Shown here: in pieces, positions 1 through 7,800 of the stretch | How positions within the stretch are numbered: the stretch's first letter is position 1 | Layout: each line of letters starts with the position of its first letter | NCBI GenBank assembly: GCA_027728065.1 | Contig: JAQBVO010000001.1 | Span: 82,979-146,978, forward strand | Reading direction: 5' to 3' | From: Actinomycetota bacterium | GTDB lineage: Bacteria > Actinomycetota > Actinomycetes > Nanopelagicales > Nanopelagicaceae | DNA length: 64,000 nt | Program-made: the position numbers and the translations under genes | The notes under the pieces: model-generated | What the model was told of the DNA's origin: nothing | The model's database searches: none | What the model saw: only the letters and a program-made list of their open reading frames with translations

Positions 1-1076
1 CCACCAATACCGAGAGCGATCGCTAGAACAAGGGCGATTTTGCGGTTGCGTCTGACCCGTTTGCTTATCCGAAGTTTTTTCTCTTCACCCCGACGAATGT
101 CTTTAGCATTTTTCTTAACCTCAATACTAGATTCCTGCACAATCTCATCTTTAATCTTTGTGCGGGGCTTTATCTCGCGGATTGGATCAACCGGCAAATC
201 CAACTCCAACTTCATCTGATTCTTTTTTGGGTCTAACTCGCCTTGAATTGCCTCTAGCGCACTAAGAAACTCACCAGCATTTCGGGGGCGCAGATCTGGA
301 TTTCGATGAGCGGCCCTACTGATGAGCTCATCGAGAGCCTGGGGGATCTCTTTGCGCTTAGAACGAAGTGATGGGATATCTTCATTGACATGTTTATAGG
401 CGATTTGAATCGGAGTCTGTCCATTGAAAGGTTTTTCACCCGTTAACATTTCAAAGGCAACGATGGCAAGGGCGTAGACATCACTACGCGCATCGGCAAC
501 TCCGCGCTGAACTTGTTCGGGGGATAGGTATGAAACCGAGCCCAAAATAACACTCGATTCGACCGTCAGAGTGGATCCGATAATCTCTCCACGGGCCAAA
601 CCGAAGTCGGCGATTTTAATCCGCCCTTCTTTTGAGATTAAAATATTTTCTGGCTTAATATCTCGGTGAACGATTCCAATAGCGTGAGCTGCCGATAGAG
701 CACTGAGAACTGGTGCTAAATAATTCATAGCATCTTTGAATTCAAAGCGGCCACGTTCGTTGAGATACTCGCGCAGAGTACTTCCTTCTACTAACTCCAT
801 GACTAAAAAGACTGCAGGGACCCCGCTTTGATTCCAACCTTGATCCTGTACAGCGACGATATTGGGATGGGATAGTGCCGCTGATGCCTTTGCCTCGCGG
901 ATGAATCGATTAACGAAGGCCTCATCTTGGGCTAAATGCGGATGCATAATCTTTACTGCGACCCTGCGATCTAGTCGTGTATCGATTGCCTCATAAATCG
1001 ATGCCATTCCACCGTTGGCGATCTGTCGGATTAATTGATAGCGGTCATCAATGAGTTCTCCCGATAGATCTGCCAT
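1..1076 (-). CDS. PknB-type serine/threonine protein kinase, C-terminus cut by window edge
   Basis: Reading left from the ATG at 1076, the translation gives a Hanks-type kinase domain. The glycine-rich loop (IANGGMASIYE) lies near residues 19-29, the catalytic lysine in VAVK at 42, HRDIKPEN near 137-144 and the DFG motif near 157. A basic juxtamembrane stretch is followed by a hydrophobic segment from about residue 345 to the window edge. This is the layout of membrane-bound PknB kinases, whose outer part often carries PASTA repeats; that part lies outside the window. Such kinases phosphorylate cell-wall and division proteins on Ser/Thr. The gene is incomplete here, so its length and sensor type cannot be judged. 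The kinase call is firm; the PknB subfamily is likely. Confidence 0.9.
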   Translation of the reverse strand, partial: MADLSGELIDDRYQLIRQIANGGMASIYEAIDTRLDRRVAVKIMHPHLAQDEAFVNRFIREAKASAALSHPNIVAVQDQGWNQSGVPAVFLVMELVEGSTLREYLNERGRFEFKDAMNYLAPVLSALSAAHAIGIVHRDIKPENILISKEGRIKIADFGLARGEIIGSTLTVESSVILGSVSYLSPEQVQRGVADARSDVYALAIVAFEMLTGEKPFNGQTPIQIAYKHVNEDIPSLRSKRKEIPQALDELISRAAHRNPDLRPRNAGEFLSALEAIQGELDPKKNQMKLELDLPVDPIREIKPRTKIKDEIVQESSIEVKKNAKDIRRGEEKKLRISKRVRRNRKIALVLAIALGIG

Positions 1077-1133
1077 GGAGTAAATTTTATGGATTCAGCC
1101 TTAAAGAGGGGCTCGAGGCGCGCCCAATTCCAA

Positions 1134-1625
1134 CTATGAAGTAATAATATGATCGGCATGCATGCGAGTTGCATCACGTGCAAAGTGTGTTTCTTGATCG
1201 AGGCACCATTGGCGCATCTGGCTTTGGATGTGCAGGCCGTCGCGTTGTAGTACACGGGCCAAACCCACATCGGGCTCGATATCGAGCCAATACAGGGTAG
1301 CGCCGGCATCACGTACTACTTTCTGACCGGCTCCAACCCCTTCGATTATTAAGATATCGCATGGTTGAATAACTTGCGTTGAATCAAAGGAGTGAGTAGC
1401 CCAGTTATAAATTGAAATCGAGAATTGCGATTTTGTGTTATGGGCATGAACTATGTGGGCTAAGGTCGATGTGAGTGCATCACCAAGTGCATTATCCCAA
1501 CCGTCGTACAAATCATCCATATGAATAACCACAACAGATTTATTCTGTGAGAAGTTTTTAAAAAACTCGCCAGCCAAAGTTGTCTTACCGGTACCTGCTG
1601 GACCATCAATTGCTATAAGTGTCAT
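1134..1625 (-). CDS. Small P-loop kinase, uridine-kinase-like; possible vitamin kinase
   Basis: This 163-residue protein opens with a Walker A motif, GPAGTGKTT, at residues 8-16. It has a DDLYDGWDNA substrate-side motif near 37-46 and an EGVGAG motif near 95, typical of small uridine-kinase-like NTPases of Actinobacteria. The start ATG overlaps the end of the upstream transporter gene by 20 nt, so the two are co-transcribed and probably coupled. Because a TPP aptamer precedes the pair, I infer that this kinase may trap the imported substrate (thiamine or a precursor) by phosphorylation. No P-loop thiamine kinase of this type is known to me, so the substrate is a hypothesis. Nicotinamide riboside or a nucleoside are the main alternatives. 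Confidence 0.75.
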   Translation of the reverse strand: MTLIAIDGPAGTGKTTLAGEFFKNFSQNKSVVVIHMDDLYDGWDNALGDALTSTLAHIVHAHNTKSQFSISIYNWATHSFDSTQVIQPCDILIIEGVGAGQKVVRDAGATLYWLDIEPDVGLARVLQRDGLHIQSQMRQWCLDQETHFARDATRMHADHIITS

Positions 1626-2181
1626 TCCAGCGCTTCCAGCCGATTACCGCTATGACGGTAAATGCCAGGTATAGAACTGCAGTAAACCAATAGCCAAGCA
1701 AGGCGTACTGAATCGTACCGACGGCATCAACTATAAGCCATAAAACCCATGCCTCTATCTTTTCGTAGACCATTAATATCTGCGCAATCAAACTTGCAAC
1801 AAGTATAAATGCATCAGACCATGTAGCCGCTGCGCCAAGTTGCGATAAGAGGGGCGTCAGCGCAGATACCGAAACTAGTGTAGCCATGGCCCAGAGCGTT
1901 CGGTTGCGCTGTGACAATGCGCCGGGCTCCGCACCTGTTGGTGCCCACCCACGCCAGCCCCATATCGCAGCAACTATGAAAACAATCTGTAACGCTGCAC
2001 TTGCAAAGAGATCGGCTTGATAAAAGAAGAGCATATAGAGCGCACTGCCAGCGGCCCACCATGGCCAAGTTATGCGCTTACCTGTTGTACCAAGCCAGAC
2101 ACCAATAAAGGAGATTAAGGCGGCAAGTGATTCCAAAATCGATACGTCGTAGCCCCAGGCGGTAAATAAAATAGTTGTCAA
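1606..2181 (-). CDS. PnuC-family vitamin transporter, probably a thiamine (PnuT-type) carrier
   Basis: This is a hydrophobic protein with about seven membrane segments and the aromatic-rich signature of PnuC carriers (FYQADLF, then AAIWGWRGW). PnuC members import nicotinamide riboside, thiamine (PnuT) or riboflavin by facilitated diffusion, with capture by a cytosolic kinase. The aptamer just upstream is of TPP type, so thiamine is the favoured substrate. The frame stays open to a TTG at 2223 with ATGs at 2208 and 2202, but all three lie inside the aptamer. I prefer the TTG at 2181 (191 aa), 9 nt after a strong GGAAGGGG Shine-Dalgarno at 2198-2191 that forms the aptamer's 3' side. The family call is good; the start and the substrate are inference. 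Confidence 0.82.
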   Translation of the reverse strand: MTTILFTAWGYDVSILESLAALISFIGVWLGTTGKRITWPWWAAGSALYMLFFYQADLFASAALQIVFIVAAIWGWRGWAPTGAEPGALSQRNRTLWAMATLVSVSALTPLLSQLGAAATWSDAFILVASLIAQILMVYEKIEAWVLWLIVDAVGTIQYALLGYWFTAVLYLAFTVIAVIGWKRWNDTYSN

Positions 2182-2187
2182 GAGATT

Positions 2188-2280
2188 CAACCCCTTCCAC
2201 ATCCGCATTATCGGATAGGTCAATCGGTCGGTCTGAATCTCAGACCCTCTCAGCCTTTAGAGGCTCCCGTGATGGATACA
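2188..2280 (-). promoter_or_regulatory. TPP (THI-box) riboswitch upstream of the PnuC-family gene
   Basis: Read on the minus strand from about 2280, the conserved THI elements appear in order. They are CACGGGAGCC, a short P3 hairpin, GGCTGAGAGGG, a second hairpin (GGTCTGAGATTCAGACC), then GACCGATTGACCT and a P5 hairpin ATCCG-ATAAT-GCGGAT, and finally GGAAGGGG. This matches the actinobacterial TPP aptamer pattern (GGGCTGAGAGGG, then GACCGTCCGAACCTGATC, then a GATAAT/GTCATGC hairpin, then a GAAGGGAG end). The last element is also the likely Shine-Dalgarno of the transporter gene, so ligand binding would hide the ribosome site directly. The match was made by eye, not with a covariance model. Confidence 0.83.
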
Positions 2281-2293
2281 GTAGCGTTAAGGC

Positions 2294-2620
2294 ATGCTCA
2301 AATTTGCTTATGTGGCGGTGATTGTCTTCACAATTCTCGGCTCATTCTGGCTAGAGCTGTTTTTAAAGGTAGGCGTGCTCAAGCAGATCAAGCGGGTGAT
2401 TTTGACTATCGCACCGATAGCAGCACTCTTCATTTTATGGGATGCCTATGCCATTCGTAGCGGGCATTGGCGATTCGATAAGGAGCAGATTCTCGGCATC
2501 TATGGGCCGTTTTGTATCCCGCTAGAGGAGTACTTATTTTTTATCTTCGTACCCATAGCGGCCATCATGACTATCGAAGCGGTGCGCACCGTTAAAAAAA
2601 GCTGGCAGGTAGAGCCATGA
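2294..2620 (+). CDS. crtYc: Lycopene cyclase subunit CrtYc
   Basis: This 108-residue, three-helix membrane protein belongs to the heterodimeric lycopene beta-cyclase family of Actinobacteria. The signature PLEEYLFFIFVP lies near residues 76-87 and a WDAYAIRSGHW segment near 49-59. It forms beta-ionone rings on lycopene together with CrtYd, encoded immediately downstream with a 4-nt overlap. The start is 14 nt beyond the TPP aptamer of the divergent transporter operon, so the two promoters share under 100 bp. The split cyclase can act on one or both ends of lycopene, and the sequence alone does not say which. Confidence 0.9.
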   Translation: MLKFAYVAVIVFTILGSFWLELFLKVGVLKQIKRVILTIAPIAALFILWDAYAIRSGHWRFDKEQILGIYGPFCIPLEEYLFFIFVPIAAIMTIEAVRTVKKSWQVEP

Positions 2621-2919
2621 CATATACTCAGTTAGCTATCTTCGCCATCATGTGTGCCATCATCTTTGACTTATATATTGCACGGACTCAACTTTTAAAG
2701 CGAAAAGTTTTTTGGACTTCCTATGTAATCATCATCTTCTTTCAGCTATTGACTAATTGGTGGCTTACTTCGCGAAATATTGTGATGTATGACCCGTCAG
2801 TGATTATTGGATTTCGAATCGCATCGGCACCTGTGGAGGATTTGCTCTTTGGATTTGCTTTGGTACTAGGCATTTTATCTAACTGGATACGAATTGGCGC
2901 TTTAGAAAAGCAGCGCTAG
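2617..2919 (+). CDS. crtYd: Lycopene cyclase subunit CrtYd
   Basis: This 100-residue membrane protein is the partner of CrtYc. The diagnostic PVEDLLFGFALV motif lies near residues 73-84 and NWWLTSRNIVMYDP near 46-59. Its start overlaps the crtYc stop (ATGA), which fits stoichiometric production of the two half-enzymes. Its last 41 bases overlap the 3' end of crtB, which converges from the other strand. The product is gamma- or beta-carotene from lycopene. Confidence 0.9.
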   Translation: MTYTQLAIFAIMCAIIFDLYIARTQLLKRKVFWTSYVIIIFFQLLTNWWLTSRNIVMYDPSVIIGFRIASAPVEDLLFGFALVLGILSNWIRIGALEKQR

Positions 2920-3751
2920 TAACTCGTAAACGCCGTGCAGTAGATGTCTTTGCGCGCTTATTAAAGACGTCATATCCAATCTTCTCAACCTCATCGACAA
3001 TTCCGCAGTACAAAGTACTTGCTGCCTCAATACATGGTCGACTGGCTGCCTCTAACATCTTTATTCCTGGAGCAGCTTCAGCTTGTAGCTGGCGCACTCG
3101 AGCAATCTGGAACTTTAAAGCCTCAATAATCTGCGGTGTTAAGCTTCTTTCTTCTAGCATTTCACGTGTAACACCAAATTGGGCTAACTCAGTGATCGGT
3201 AGGTAAATACGGCCGCGATCTAGATCCTCATCGACATCGCGAATAAAATTAGCTAATTGGAAAGCTATCCCTAGTTTTTTTGCACATTCATAGGCGCCCT
3301 GATCTAGGACTCCTAAGACCGGCACCATTTCAAGACCAATGACGGCGGCAGAGCCATAGACGTACTCAGATAACTCCTCATATGTCTGGTATTGCTTCAC
3401 CGTTAAATCCATTGTCATTGAGTGTAGAAAAGCCTCAAAGTGGGCGATGGGGATATTGAAACGATTGACGGTATCGATTAATGCGCGACCAACCCCATCA
3501 TCACTTGTGCCGATCTTTAGATCGTTGAGGATTTTATTGCCCCACGAAGCTAGAGCTTGCGCCTTCTCTTCTACTGTAAGTGTTGAGGCGAGATTATCAA
3601 CGATTTCATCGGCGTATCTGGCAAAGCCGTACAAGGCATGCACGTAGGGGCGTTTGGATTTTGGCAGTAGCAGTGTTGCTAAGAAATAAGTCTTGCCGTG
3701 CTTGGCATTTAATTTCTTGCACTGCGCGTAGGATTTTTTAAGTTCATCCAT
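2879..3751 (-). CDS. crtB: Phytoene synthase
   Basis: This 290-residue head-to-head prenyl synthase joins two GGPP molecules into 15-cis-phytoene. The Asp-rich motif around YADEIVDN near residues 46-53 and the second one, NFIRDVDEDLDRGRIYLP, near 167-184 are both intact. The ATG at 3751 directly abuts the crtI stop, so it is the last gene of a crtE-crtI-crtB operon. The length is normal for bacterial CrtB. The 3' end overlaps crtYd by 41 nt on the opposite strand. Confidence 0.95.
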   Translation of the reverse strand: MDELKKSYAQCKKLNAKHGKTYFLATLLLPKSKRPYVHALYGFARYADEIVDNLASTLTVEEKAQALASWGNKILNDLKIGTSDDGVGRALIDTVNRFNIPIAHFEAFLHSMTMDLTVKQYQTYEELSEYVYGSAAVIGLEMVPVLGVLDQGAYECAKKLGIAFQLANFIRDVDEDLDRGRIYLPITELAQFGVTREMLEERSLTPQIIEALKFQIARVRQLQAEAAPGIKMLEAASRPCIEAASTLYCGIVDEVEKIGYDVFNKRAKTSTARRLRVTSAAFLKRQFVSS

Positions 3752-5236
3752 TTATTTAACTGGTCCCACTATTCGTTCTGCTGCAAGTCGGCCTGAAATC
3801 AACACCATTGGTACGCCAACACCAGGCTGGGTTCCAGATCCTGCGAATACAACGTTTTCAATTCTGGCAGCTAGGTTGCGAGGTCTAAACGGACCAGTTT
3901 GGAAAAATGTATGAGCACTTGCAAATGGTGCACCTTGCTCCATTCCTTGTCTCTGCCAATCAAGGGGAGTTGTTAATACTTGTGTCTGAATTGAATCACC
4001 AAAGCCGTCATAGCCCCTTGCTTCAAGTGCTTCAATCATCCTCTGGCGATAAGGCTCTGCCTGCGTAGTCCAATCAATATCTGCACTTAGGTTAGGAGTA
4101 GGAAAGAGTACGTAGTATGAGTGCTTGTCCGGTGGCGCTAAATCTGGATCATCATGGGTTGGAACTGTGACCAAGATACTGGGATCACTCATGAGGGTTT
4201 TTTTCTTTATTAACTCATCGAATACCCCATCCCAGGATTGGCCGAAGTGAATGTTGTGGTGGGCTGTATGCGCATATTTCTTGGACGAGCCAACAAGTAA
4301 AGTTGCACATGAGGGTGAGTACTTCAGGCGCTTGACCGCTAATGGTGTCTTTCCTAATAAATCACGCCATGCAACTGGAAGGTCGGGATTTAAAATTACG
4401 ACATCACACTCGATGCGTTGGCCATCCTTTGTTAATACCGCCTTTGCGCGGCCATTTGTGACTTCAACTTTAGATACCGTTGTGTTGTATTTGAATTCTA
4501 CACCGTGCTTTTGCGCCGCCGCTGCAAGTGCACGTGGGACAGCATGCATTCCGCCCTTGGGAAAGAAAACACCGTTGACCGAATCCATATAAGCGATAAC
4601 TGCGTAAATGGCTAGCGCCTGCTGGGGACTTACTCCGGCATACATTGCTTGGAAGGAGTAAACCTTTTGAAGGCGTGGATCTTTTAGAAACTGATTGACC
4701 TTTGTTGAGAGTCGGCGGAAACCACCGAGTGCAATCAGGCGCGCAAGGTTTGGAGTTAAAAGATTAAGCGGGCTGTCAATATTGCGATCGATAAAGTCAT
4801 TCATCTCATACTTATACAACTTGGTTACAAAATCTACATAGCGACGGTATCCAGCTGCCTCGGTAGCGCTAATATTTTTTGCGATCTCCGCTTCCATCTC
4901 TTCGGTATTTGCATGGACATCTAACTGTGTTCCATCGGCATAAAATGCTCGGTATAGAGGTCTTAATGGAGTCAGTTCAAGCCAATCCTTCAGATCCTCA
5001 CCGACAGCGCTAAATGCATCTTGTATTAATGAGGGCATAGTTAAGACAGATGGACCAGTATCAAATGAGTAACCATCTCTTTGCAATAAACCATTGCGTC
5101 CACCAGGTACGGCTTCGCGTTCGATTACGGTGACTTTGCGACCAGCCCCTGCTAAACGCAGCGCTGCACTCAAACCCGCAAGACCTGCTCCGACAATTAC
5201 AACATGATCGGTTGGACCTTTAACACGTGCAGCCAT
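3752..5236 (-). CDS. crtI: Phytoene desaturase (CrtI type)
   Basis: This 494-residue flavoprotein desaturates phytoene, normally in four steps to lycopene. The N-terminal FAD-binding GAGLAGLSAA motif lies at residues 16-25 and is followed by the GGRNG loop. The C-terminal CrtI signature (SGTQPGVGVPMVLISGR) is near residues 467-483. The start ATG follows the crtE stop without a gap and the next gene starts at its own stop, so the three genes form a closely packed operon. A second CrtI-like gene lies at 7760-9265. This copy, between crtE and crtB, is the better candidate for the primary desaturase. Confidence 0.93.
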   Translation of the reverse strand: MAARVKGPTDHVVIVGAGLAGLSAALRLAGAGRKVTVIEREAVPGGRNGLLQRDGYSFDTGPSVLTMPSLIQDAFSAVGEDLKDWLELTPLRPLYRAFYADGTQLDVHANTEEMEAEIAKNISATEAAGYRRYVDFVTKLYKYEMNDFIDRNIDSPLNLLTPNLARLIALGGFRRLSTKVNQFLKDPRLQKVYSFQAMYAGVSPQQALAIYAVIAYMDSVNGVFFPKGGMHAVPRALAAAAQKHGVEFKYNTTVSKVEVTNGRAKAVLTKDGQRIECDVVILNPDLPVAWRDLLGKTPLAVKRLKYSPSCATLLVGSSKKYAHTAHHNIHFGQSWDGVFDELIKKKTLMSDPSILVTVPTHDDPDLAPPDKHSYYVLFPTPNLSADIDWTTQAEPYRQRMIEALEARGYDGFGDSIQTQVLTTPLDWQRQGMEQGAPFASAHTFFQTGPFRPRNLAARIENVVFAGSGTQPGVGVPMVLISGRLAAERIVGPVK

Positions 5237-6313
5237 CTAGGTACGCCTCTTAGTTGCAATTTTGGCAAGTTCAAGCAGTAGAGGATGGGCCTTTTCATCG
5301 AAAACTTCGCTCTCTGCCGCCCGCAAGGCTTGATCAGTGAGTTGCTCAATCATGGACTCGAGTTTTTGTCGCGCGCCAGTTGCTGTAATTATCTCTTGCA
5401 AAATAGAGATGCCATGAGCATCTAATCCAGATACTCCAAAGTACTTTTTACTCTCCTTGCGCATCGAATCGCTGCAGGACATATCAGTCAATGCGATCAA
5501 TACTGTCCGCTTTCCTTCGCGCAGGTCATCGCCGGCAGGCTTTCCAGTTATTGCCGGATCGCCGAAGACTCCTAATAAATCATCGCGATATTGAAATGCC
5601 TCACCTAGTGGTAGACCATAGGCAGACAAGGCCGATACGAGCTCAGGGGATTGGCGCCCAGCCAGTGCTGCTCCGATATGGAGTGGCCGTTCAATCGTGT
5701 ATTTACCAGATTTATATCGAGCAATAGTTATCGAACGTTCAAGATCAATATTTTTGCGAGTCTGCTCATGAATATCTAAAAACTGGCCCGCCATTAACTC
5801 AACGCGCATCTCGTCATAGATTGGTAAGACATCGGCAAGTTCGTCAGTAGATAGTCCAGCGTTATTGAGCATCTGAGAAGACCAGACTAGAGATAAATCA
5901 CCTAGTAGAACTGCAGCTGCAAGGCCATAGGCAGGGGCAAAGCCCTCGAGCTCATCTTGAACATGTATGGATTCAAAGTGTCGATGGATTGATGGTTTGC
6001 CTCGGCGAGTATCAGAGCCATCCATAAGATCATCGTGAATAAGTGCGCAGGCCTGTAGAAGTTCTAGAGATGCAATCGCCTTAATGATGGGTGTTGAGAT
6101 CTCTCCGCCGCCACTTAGATATCCGCTGTATGCAAATAGAGGACGCAGACGTTTACCGCTATCGAGCAGGAATGATGATAGAGCTTGCGAAACAGGGGCT
6201 AGATCGATAGAGACTTCATGTAAGTAAGCGCTCTGCTCCTTTACGAAGCTGGATAATTCAATCTCAACGGCGTCACGAATCTCCTGCAAAACTGAATTGG
6301 CCGAATAGTTCAC
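5237..6313 (-). CDS. crtE: Geranylgeranyl diphosphate synthase / polyprenyl synthetase
   Basis: This 358-residue trans-isoprenyl diphosphate synthase has a first Asp-rich motif DDLMD at residues 94-98 followed by GSDTRRGKP. The second, YRDDLLGVFGD, is near 242-252. It supplies C20 diphosphate to CrtB, encoded two genes downstream. The start is a GTG at 6313. Only 22 bp separate it from the divergent GTG start of metF, so the two promoters must overlap each other or the coding regions. The chain length (C20) is inferred from the crt context. Confidence 0.9.
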   Translation of the reverse strand: MNYSANSVLQEIRDAVEIELSSFVKEQSAYLHEVSIDLAPVSQALSSFLLDSGKRLRPLFAYSGYLSGGGEISTPIIKAIASLELLQACALIHDDLMDGSDTRRGKPSIHRHFESIHVQDELEGFAPAYGLAAAVLLGDLSLVWSSQMLNNAGLSTDELADVLPIYDEMRVELMAGQFLDIHEQTRKNIDLERSITIARYKSGKYTIERPLHIGAALAGRQSPELVSALSAYGLPLGEAFQYRDDLLGVFGDPAITGKPAGDDLREGKRTVLIALTDMSCSDSMRKESKKYFGVSGLDAHGISILQEIITATGARQKLESMIEQLTDQALRAAESEVFDEKAHPLLLELAKIATKRRT

Positions 6314-6335
6314 GCCTTAACGGTACCCTCACACT

Positions 6336-7190
6336 GTGGAAGTCCGCACTTCGTACTCATTAGAGTTCTTCCCTCCTAAAGATAGTGAGGCCGCGCTGCG
6401 GTTATGGGCCAGCCTTGAAGCCCTTGAGCACATGGCTCCAAAATTTGTATCGGTAACCTATGGGGCTGGTGGTTCAACTAGAAATAGAACTATTGGCGTA
6501 ACCGAGCAGGTCAGGCAACGCACCAAGATTCCAACGGTTGCTCATTTAACCTGTGTTGGATCTAGCCGTCAGGAGTTAATTTCAGTTCTACATCTCTACC
6601 GTGAGGCCGGCATTAAAGGCATCTTAGCTCTGCGGGGAGATCCAACTGGTGGACCACTTGCACCTTGGACACCGATGCCAGATGGTTTTACTCATGCCGA
6701 TGAACTCGTGCAACTTATTCATGAGTTTGGGGGCTTCGATATAGGCGTTGCAGCATTTCCTGATGGACATCCAGCATCACATGGTGAAGAGAAAAAAGAT
6801 ATAGATGTCTTACTGCGCAAGGAGCGCCTTGGAGCAACTTTTGCAACAACACAGTTTTTCTTTGAAGTATCCAAGTGGGAGAAACTCGTCTACTCACTTC
6901 AAGCTCGGGGTTCGAACCTGCCCATAATCCCAGGGATTTTGCCGATTACAAATGTTAAACAGTTACTGCGCATGGCAGAACTCGGCGGGACTCCAATCCC
7001 ACCGAAGATTGCAGTTGCATTTGCCGCCGTAGAGGCCGATATCGATGCAGTTCAAAGTTTAGGAGTCGAATTAGCGACCCGACTCTGTGAGGATTTGTTA
7101 AAGGCTGGTGCACCGAGTCTGCACTTCTATACTATGAATAATGCAACAGCCACCGCACAGATTTATGGAAACTTAAACGATGCTCACTAA
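6336..7190 (+). CDS. metF: 5,10-methylenetetrahydrofolate reductase
   Basis: This 284-residue TIM-barrel flavoprotein reduces methylene-THF to methyl-THF for methionine synthesis. The N-terminal LEFFPPK motif, the SVTYGAGGSTRNRT segment near residues 38-51, the AHLTCVG segment near 68-74 and the LRGDPTGG loop are all family hallmarks. The GTG at 6336 gives the expected N-terminus. It lies between two blocks of carotenoid genes and overlaps the next gene by 11 nt. Confidence 0.93.
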   Translation: MEVRTSYSLEFFPPKDSEAALRLWASLEALEHMAPKFVSVTYGAGGSTRNRTIGVTEQVRQRTKIPTVAHLTCVGSSRQELISVLHLYREAGIKGILALRGDPTGGPLAPWTPMPDGFTHADELVQLIHEFGGFDIGVAAFPDGHPASHGEEKKDIDVLLRKERLGATFATTQFFFEVSKWEKLVYSLQARGSNLPIIPGILPITNVKQLLRMAELGGTPIPPKIAVAFAAVEADIDAVQSLGVELATRLCEDLLKAGAPSLHFYTMNNATATAQIYGNLNDAH

Positions 7191-7800
7191 AGAAGAGTTT
7201 AACCATCGATGGAGTTCGCTGCATAATGACGCCCCGATCAAGGGCATCGTGGCAGGGTGGCTGAAAATCTCATACCGCTTCGGCTTAATTTCAACCTTGC
7301 TTAGGATTTCTCCTAATGTTCTAACGATCCTGGGCTTAGTAAGCGCTGCGATGACTGCATTAACTGCAACATCGTGGTGGGCCATCTTCTTCCTAGTCTT
7401 CTCACTCTTTTGTGACGGCATTGATGGCAGCGTTGCAATTTTCCAAAATCGCGAAAGTGCATGGGGTGCAACTCTTGATTCGGTCGTTGATCGAATTAGT
7501 GAAGCATTTTGGCTATATGCCTTATATGTAATCGGCGTTCCCGCGTGGCTAGCAATAACTTTGTGGAGTGTGGCCGCTTTTCAAGAGTACGCACGTGCAA
7601 AGCTAGGCTCTTTAAATATAAAGCAACTCGGCGTTGTAACACCGGCAGAGAGACCTGTGCGTGCAAGTTTTCTCTTTATAACTTTGATTATGTATCAGCT
7701 CAGCATTCCTGGCATAGTCTTTGTCTGTATTGGGTTTTTAGCGATTCAAATTGTGAGCTTTATTCTGGTCGTACGCTTTGCGCGCTCCCAACTGCGTTAG
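7180..7800 (+). CDS. CDP-alcohol phosphatidyltransferase family membrane enzyme
   Basis: This 206-residue membrane protein carries the CDP-alcohol phosphotransferase signature (D-x2-DG-x2-A...G-x3-D-x3-D) near residues 79-104, with all four aspartates and both glycines present. The arginine that normally follows the alanine is replaced by isoleucine (SVAIF). Enzymes of this family move a phosphatidyl group from CDP-diacylglycerol to an alcohol such as glycerol-3-phosphate or inositol phosphate; the acceptor cannot be read here. The start overlaps metF by 11 nt and the end overlaps the converging desaturase gene by 41 nt. Confidence 0.8.
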   Translation: MLTKEEFNHRWSSLHNDAPIKGIVAGWLKISYRFGLISTLLRISPNVLTILGLVSAAMTALTATSWWAIFFLVFSLFCDGIDGSVAIFQNRESAWGATLDSVVDRISEAFWLYALYVIGVPAWLAITLWSVAAFQEYARAKLGSLNIKQLGVVTPAERPVRASFLFITLIMYQLSIPGIVFVCIGFLAIQIVSFILVVRFARSQLR

